DNA from: Anthopleura xanthogrammica
Taxonomy: Eukaryota; Cnidaria; Anthozoa; Actiniaria; Actiniidae
DNA length: 64,000 bases
Direction: 5' to 3'
Assembly: GCA_964019055.1 (NCBI GenBank)
Contig: OZ025211.1
Span: 9,740,400-9,804,399, forward strand
Shown: in pieces, positions 52,610 to 64,000 of the stretch
Numbering within the stretch: the stretch's first letter is position 1
How the letters are laid out: every line of letters begins with the position of its first letter
Translations under genes and position numbers: made by a program
Notes under the pieces: generated by a model
What the model was told of the DNA's origin: nothing
Database searches by the model: none
Seen by the model: the letters and a program-made list of their open reading frames with translations, nothing else

Positions 52610-53450
52610 AATACGTCAGTGTTCTATCATGTTTCAAAATTTCGTCACAGTTTTGCATCAGTCTCGTACTAGCAATAAGCCTTTTCCTCCGCTTTTACGA
52701 AAAGGGAAAGATAGAAGCAAATTAAGAATCCATTAGAATTAAAACTAAAGGAAATGCTGTTGAAGAAGATGACCCACTGTGTACATCCGGGTTGACCTCG
52801 TCTAATGTTTGCCTACTTGGATCCGTGTTAGATTTTCATTTTCGTATATAAAGTTCCACATTCTAGACATCTAAGAACACTTCAGGTGAAACTTGACTTA
52901 GGGAAAGCGAATGTTTGCTTGTATAGATATCGTATCGTAACTATTTAAGGAGCGTGTCACAGAGCCTCTGTAATACGGGCACTAACTGGATGACTAATGG
53001 GCGAATCTTTCCAATAGAGCTGTTAAGTCGTGACGTATTTCGGGGTCCAACTGCTCACAAAAACAATAAAATAAAGCGAAAAATATTCTCAATGAATTAA
53101 CTTCCACCTGAAACAGTTAGAACTTTGGACAACAAATCCTGTCATGAAGAAAAAGTAAGAAAAATCTTTATAAAACTGCTTTTCGTTTTGGACCCGGAAG
53201 TTGTTTTTCTTACAAGTGACGGCACACTTCTCTGTACCGTACATCCAAAAGGATGGATCGCGGATGCCTCAACTGAAAGACTGAATGTCTGGGTCATAGA
53301 TTGCATGAATTTATAGAGTCTTCACCGAGGGGGGAACATCAGTTCGTATCAGAAAAGTTAACGTTTCTTGATCTTGTGGAAGAATCAAGAAGAGTGTCCA
53401 TTTTCGATAAGTTTGAAATAAACTAAAATTCAATTCAATATTGTCCAGCT
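52610..53450. repeat. Left copy of an 0.8-kb direct repeat flanking the copy B block
   Basis: Shared with 63163-63860 in the same orientation: CAGTGTTCTAT near the start, TCTCGTACT, then GTGTACATCCGGGTTGACCT, TTTTCATTTTCGTA, GAATGTTTGCTTGTA, and GTTAACGTTTCTT towards the end. The copies differ by many substitutions and indels, so the duplication is not very young. Confidence 0.65.
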
Positions 53451-53825
53451 TTTCTTTTCTTAGGGGGGAAGAAAAGAAAAGAAAAACAAAAACGACCGGG
53501 GTTCGAACCGCCGAATCAAAACAAAATTAATACATTTTTAATACCATTGGAGATTAATTTTCCTAATTAGGTGTTTGTTTTGCTCATTTAGGGATTCGAT
53601 TTAGGTTTAGATTTAACTCCCAAATCATCCCTAGATCCGCTCCTGGTATTAGGAGGTGAGGTGAGGTTTTTGTCATGAGAATTATATCAAGTGACCGAGG
53701 AAAGACTGGGTTCCAAATATATTCATGCCAATCTCGTACCCAGACCCTACTTATTTTATTGAGAATCGTACGATTAGACTGATGAGTAGGGTTTGGGTAT
53801 GAGAATAAGAGAACGTCAAATTTCA

Positions 53826-54703
53826 TGCAGGGCATGTCAGATCGAATATCATGCCGGACATGTCAGATCATATTTCATGCCCGGTATGTCAGTTTATATT
53901 TCATACCGGGCATGTCAGATCATATTTCATGCCGGGTATGTCAGTTTATATTTCATACCGGGCATGTCAGATCATATTTCATGCCGGGTATGTATGTCAG
54001 ATCATATTTCATACCGGGTATGTCAGACCATATTTCATACCGGGTATGTCAGATCATATTTCATACCGGGTATGTCAGATTATATTTCATACTGGGTATG
54101 TCAGATCATATTTCATACCGGGTATGTCAGATCATATTTCATACCGGGTATGTCAGATTATATTTCATACCGGGTATGTCAGATTATATTTCATACCGGG
54201 TATGTCAGATTATATTTCATACCGGGCAGGTCAGACCATATTTCATACCGGGTATGTCAGATTATATTTCATACCGGGTATGTCAGATTATATTTCATAC
54301 CGGGTATGTCAGATTATATTTCATACCGGGTATGTCAGATTATATTTCATACCGGGTATGTCAGATTATATTTCATACCGGGTATGTCAGATTATATTTC
54401 ATACCGGGTATGTCAGATTATATTTCATACCGGGTATGTCAGATTATATTTCATACCGGGTATGTCAGATTATATTTCATACCGGGTATGTCAGATTATA
54501 TTTCATACCGGGCATGTCAGATTATATTTCATACCGGGTATGTCAGATCATATTTCATACCGGGTATGTCAGATCATATTTCATACCGGGCATGTCAGAT
54601 CATATTTCATGCCGGGTATGTCAGATCATATTTCATACCGGGCATGTCAGATCATATTTCATGCCGGGTAAGTCAGACCATATTTCTTACCGGGTATGTC
54701 AGC
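53826..54703. repeat. 26-bp satellite, about 34 copies
   Basis: The unit is TATGTCAGATTATATTTCAT plus ACCGGG, with TCAGATCAT and GGGCATG variants concentrated at both ends and the most uniform units in the middle. Each unit contains ATACCGGGTAT, an odd palindrome with 5-bp arms. The array is free of stop codons in all three forward frames because 26 is not a multiple of 3 and the unit happens to lack stops; I do not call the resulting 290-300-residue frames genes. Confidence 0.95.
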
Positions 54704-55269
54704 AAACTGAATGGAATAGCTGCATAGTTTTGTTTAATTTGAGTACTGCAGTGATTTACATAATTTATAGTGCCGTTTGACTTTTTTTAGATAACGAAAA
54801 AAAAAAAATCAGAATAATGACAACAATAACAACAAAGTATTCCAGAATTCCTATCGTATAAAAACTGACCAAATCTCATATTTGAATGCTCTAAATCATC
54901 ATGCCCTTAGTAAGGGATTACAGTTCATTACCCGTCCATGGTGAGTGAAAAGTAAGGAAGTCCAAACAAGCTGTCCCATGCACCCTGATAACCTCGTTTC
55001 ATAGCAAAGCGTGCATTCACTCACCAATGCCTAAAATGACGCTTAAAGTGCAGTAACACGAGAAACAAAATCTTGCAACTTCTCGTGCGACAATGTTGCG
55101 TTCACCACACACATACGCATCTTGTCACACAACACATTTGTTGCAAAAAGTACTAGCACTTTAATTCTACAGCCACAACTTGCAATTGCAACATTGATTT
55201 TTGTCCTCTTATGGCATAAACAATCACAGGAAGTGACATCATATTAGGGTCAATATATCGCAGACATGA

Positions 55270-55600
55270 TATGAAGACAAGACAAGAAATGAAGAAGTCA
55301 TGCAGATGGTAGAGATAGAAAACCTCAGTGATGACATCAGAAGAAAGAGGTGGAAGTTCATTGGTCATATTATGAGGAAAGAACCAGACAATGAATGCAG
55401 AATTGCATTAACATGGACACCAGGCTTGTATGTCGAAATCGAGGAAGACCGAAAGACTGTCAGGGGAGAGGGAGGTTGCGGGATGGAAGACATGGAACGA
55501 AGTGCATACCGCAGCGACCGACAGAGCAGGTTGGCGAAGGAGTGTGGATACCTTATATGTGCCTCCTGGCACGAAGCAGATACGTGAAGGTGACGGTGAA
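55270..55600 (+). pseudogene. Decayed 3' end of a LINE reverse-transcriptase ORF
   Basis: Three frames in turn give DDIRRKRWKFIGHIMRKEPD and ALTWTP, then RNRGRPKD, then AGWKTWNEVHTAATDRAGWR. This is the conserved C-terminal tail of jockey/CR1-type endonuclease-reverse transcriptases (R-x-K-R-G-R-P, AGWxxWxE). At least two frameshifts break it and no upstream RT core is present. It stops right where the homology between the A and B promoters begins. Confidence 0.75.
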
Positions 55601-55610
55601 CTCACAATGC

Positions 55611-55701
55611 ACGCCTCCAATATTTTATACACATTTAGATCTACGACTGACCAGGAACACTAGGATTAAACAAACGCTGACAACGGCCGAAACCACAACA
55701 G
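55611..55701 (+). promoter_or_regulatory. Hedgling B promoter-proximal sequence and candidate 5' UTR exon
   Basis: It is homologous to the copy A segment at 51083-51160: CGCCTCCAATATTTTATACAC, GGAACACTAGGATTAAACAAA, then CACAACAG before a GTACGT donor at 55702. The homology starts within about 10 bases of the LINE remnant, so any upstream enhancer of A is not shared. Confidence 0.5.
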
Positions 55702-56071
55702 GTACGTATAGGTGTAATACGAGTTGGTATACTAGACTAAATCCTTGTAAGCAAGGAGTAAAATAATGATGCTTTTAAAATATTGTTTGTGTGAACTAGT
55801 TAACCTTATCTGACGTTACTTCCATTAACATAACTGAAGTATAATCCTTTATAACTTAAAATCGCAACATTTGAATATAGAACTATTTCACCATTCAACA
55901 ATTCATTTCATGTAGAAACAATACTAAAAGTACTGAATTAGAGCTTAATTATACTACACCGACTACAAGAACATGTATTTTCAATCAGGCTGCATTCTAT
56001 TTTTTTATTTAATTTGAAAGTCATAACCATTCCTTCCCATATTCTTGCAGATACTTCTCCTCTCTTCAGAC

Positions 56072-62421
<6,350 letters not shown>

Positions 62422-63057
62422 TTGAAGTATTTTAAATCTTAATTTTAATGCCGAGTGAAAGTTTGAATATTGTTAAAAAGTAATAATATTGTAGATAACA
62501 AACAAAAACGTTTGCATACTAATCAGCCCCATACTCATGTACAGAACATATTTTGATTGTAAATCATATATATAAAACACAAAAATTTGAGGATCTTGTA
62601 TTTTTTGAAGTCTTTAAAAATGTGGTAATAGAGGCAACACATTTGTCGTCGCGCAACAGTGCTGCGTTACAAATTGCAAAGCGAATGTTGCTCGTAATAC
62701 CACTTGTACTCCTGGAAAAGGACAATTTCCTGTTGCACAAAGTAGAAGAGTATTCTACTCTTTGCAACAATGAATTTTTTTTGCGCTCGGTGTGGTAATT
62801 CAAGCAAGCTTTGCTTTGCAAATTGCATCGTAACAATGTTGCAATGTTGCTCGTATTACAACCCCGTGCAACAACAATATTTTGTTGCGCGACTTTGTTG
62901 CAGAAGTAGAAGCTCTTTCTCCTCTCTGCAACAAAGAAAATGTGTTGCGCGCGGGGTGGTAAAATGATCAACAATCGCTTTGCAGCTTGCAACGCAACAA
63001 TGTTACGCGATAAGTTGCACGATTTTGTTGCTCGTATTACCGCACCTTAAGACGTAT

Positions 63058-63168
63058 ATAGACCCCTTGCACGTGACTTCAGAGCATCTCAATTTGGAGG
63101 GGGAAAATGAAGATTTTTTAATCTCCTGAAAATTTGAGCTGCATTCCGACGTGCTGCAAGGGAACTCA
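63058..63168. mobile_element. MITE family 2 copy
   Basis: CCCCTTGCACGTGACTTCAG opens, and TTGAGCTGCATTCCGACGTG, CTGCAAGGG closes it. Confidence 0.7.
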
Positions 63169-63860
63169 TGCAGTGTTCTATGATATTTCGTAACAGTTTC
63201 GCAACGTATTCTCGTACTGTCTAGCACTATATGCATTTTCCTACCAAAACGAAAGATAGACGCAAAGAATACTTTGAAAATAGAAAGGAAGTGCGATACA
63301 TTGGAATTACAAAGGAAGTGCGATCGGCTGTTGGAGAATGTGATTCACCGTGTACATCCGGGTTGACCTCGTCTCATGTACTGATACCTATTTCTGAGTA
63401 CTGATATCAAATTTTCATTTTCGTAAGGTATTTTAAAATGGAGTTCCGCATTCTTGACGGCTAAGAACATTTGGAATTCAATTTGAGTTTGAGTAATAGG
63501 TATAAAAATAGGTAACAACGAACCGCGCCAAAAATGGTAAGAATTACTTACTATCAGATGAGACTTGACAACGCGCGTGGAAGTGTACCGAATGTTTGCT
63601 TGTAAAGATTTTTACCGTAGTTAAAGAGCATGTCGCTGAACCTTTGTAATACGTGCATCTAATTAAAAGGGAAGGCATGAAGAAAGGGGGAAAGATGTCC
63701 GAACTAAAGAGAGACGAGAGAGCTAATTATAATGAATTGCACTGTATTTTGATTCTTCAATAACGACACCGAAGAGAAAAAATCAATCGCGTTCATTTCT
63801 GAGGTTAACGTTTCTTATTCTTGTAGAACTTCTTTTAAAATCGGGCATTAAAATGAAAGA
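63163..63860. repeat. Right copy of the 0.8-kb direct repeat flanking the copy B block
   Basis: Same orientation as 52610-53450. Shared landmarks: GCAGTGTTCTATGATATTTC, GTACATCCGGGTTGACCTCG, GAATGTTTGCTTGTA, GAGGTTAACGTTTCTTATTC. The two copies bracket the satellite, LINE piece and hedgling B. Confidence 0.6.
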
Positions 63861-64000
63861 ATCTGCTTAAGGTTTTGGGTGGTTAGTACGTGTCAGTAAC
63901 AGTTTATCATGGTTTCTTTACAAGAACGTTGGTCGCACGCATCCGATTTTGGTTACATTTTGTTGGAAGATACACATTTTGGGGTTTGCCTCAATCTTGT

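Larger units (their letters stand above)
50593..55600. other. Spacer between the two hedgling start regions
   Basis: Apart from the 5' UTR exon of copy A (51083-51160), this stretch holds no gene I can support. Contents: a SINE tail at 51455-51575, a degenerate ACACCGCA-rich stretch (51640-51890), an intact palindromic element (52436-52595), the left member of an 0.8-kb direct repeat (52610-53450), a 26-bp satellite (53826-54703) and a decayed LINE end (55270-55600). GGGGTTCGAACCGCC at 53497 looks like a B box but no tRNA fold surrounds it. Confidence 0.55.
62422..64000. other. Non-coding DNA downstream of hedgling B
   Basis: It holds a GTTGCAACA-rich inverted repeat (about 62640-63050), a MITE family 2 copy (63058-63168) and the right member of the 0.8-kb direct repeat (63163-63860). 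The 142-residue minus-strand frame at 62564-62992 is produced by the TTGCAACA-rich repeat and is not called as a gene. No sign of the missing 3' exons of copy B. Confidence 0.6.

Noticed and set aside
53480..53525. tRNA gene suggested by GGGGTTCGAACCGCC
   Set aside because: Only a B-box-like word; no A box at the right distance and no acceptor stem pairing seen.
53826..54703. CRISPR-like array (regular 26-bp units)
   Set aside because: Units are contiguous with no unique spacers, and the window is eukaryotic.
53793..54780. Three overlapping frames of about 300 residues (repeats like SDYISYRVCQIIFHTGYVRL)
   Set aside because: All three come from the same 26-bp satellite; frames overlap fully, and there is no signal peptide, splice context or neighbouring exon to favour one.
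55300..55766. Overlapping 95- and 123-residue frames as a novel gene
   Set aside because: They are frame-shifted pieces of a LINE C-terminal tail.
62564..62992. 142-residue minus-strand frame after hedgling B
   Set aside because: Low-complexity TTGCAACA-derived repeat with an overlapping plus-strand frame; no homology recognised.

Overview
The window looks like nuclear DNA of a cnidarian, most probably an anthozoan (coral or sea-anemone lineage). It is AT-rich, its genes are split by many short GT-AG introns, and introns and intergenic DNA are full of short inverted-repeat (MITE-like) elements, tRNA-derived SINE pieces and long microsatellites. The main gene is a hedgling, a family known from sponges and anthozoans that joins a Hedgehog-type signalling domain to an adhesion receptor.

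Layout. (1) About 2.49-4.98 kb, plus strand: the 3' part of APEX2 (AP endonuclease 2), with the C-terminal catalytic motifs, a PCNA-binding motif and a zf-GRF finger; its first exons are not visible. (2) About 5-21 kb: no gene I can support. It holds three large inverted-repeat elements (5.43-6.85, 7.93-9.89 and 17.41-19.12 kb); the second has a 10-bp target-site duplication. (3) 21.1-51.1 kb, minus strand: a hedgling gene (copy A) of about 33 coding exons and about 3,460 residues: signal peptide, Hedge domain, VWA domain, about 22 cadherin repeats, two Ig domains, two EGF domains, a polybasic furin-like site, one transmembrane helix and a cytoplasmic SH2 domain. Apart from one doubtful junction, exon phases agree from first to last exon. 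(4) 51.1-55.6 kb: a 26-bp satellite, MITEs and a decayed LINE 3' end. (5) 55.6-62.4 kb, plus strand: a second, inverted hedgling copy (B) with the promoter-proximal sequence, the 5' UTR exon, coding exons 1-6 and part of exon 7. It ends at a stop codon inside the cadherin region, giving a predicted secreted Hedge-VWA-cadherin protein of about 663 residues with no membrane anchor or SH2 domain. (6) 62.4-64 kb: non-coding DNA, including a second copy of the sequence at 52.6-53.45 kb.

How the parts fit. A and B form a head-to-head pair made by a fairly recent inverted segmental duplication: introns, a SINE in intron 2 and a MITE relic in intron 6 are shared. A looks like a full-length membrane receptor or ligand with its own phosphotyrosine-reading tail. 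B keeps an open frame through all seven exons and would be a diffusible version of the same ectodomain tip. This pair is the most interesting thing in the window. Exon boundaries were read by eye from splice consensus, frame and domain continuity; expect plus or minus a base or two in places.
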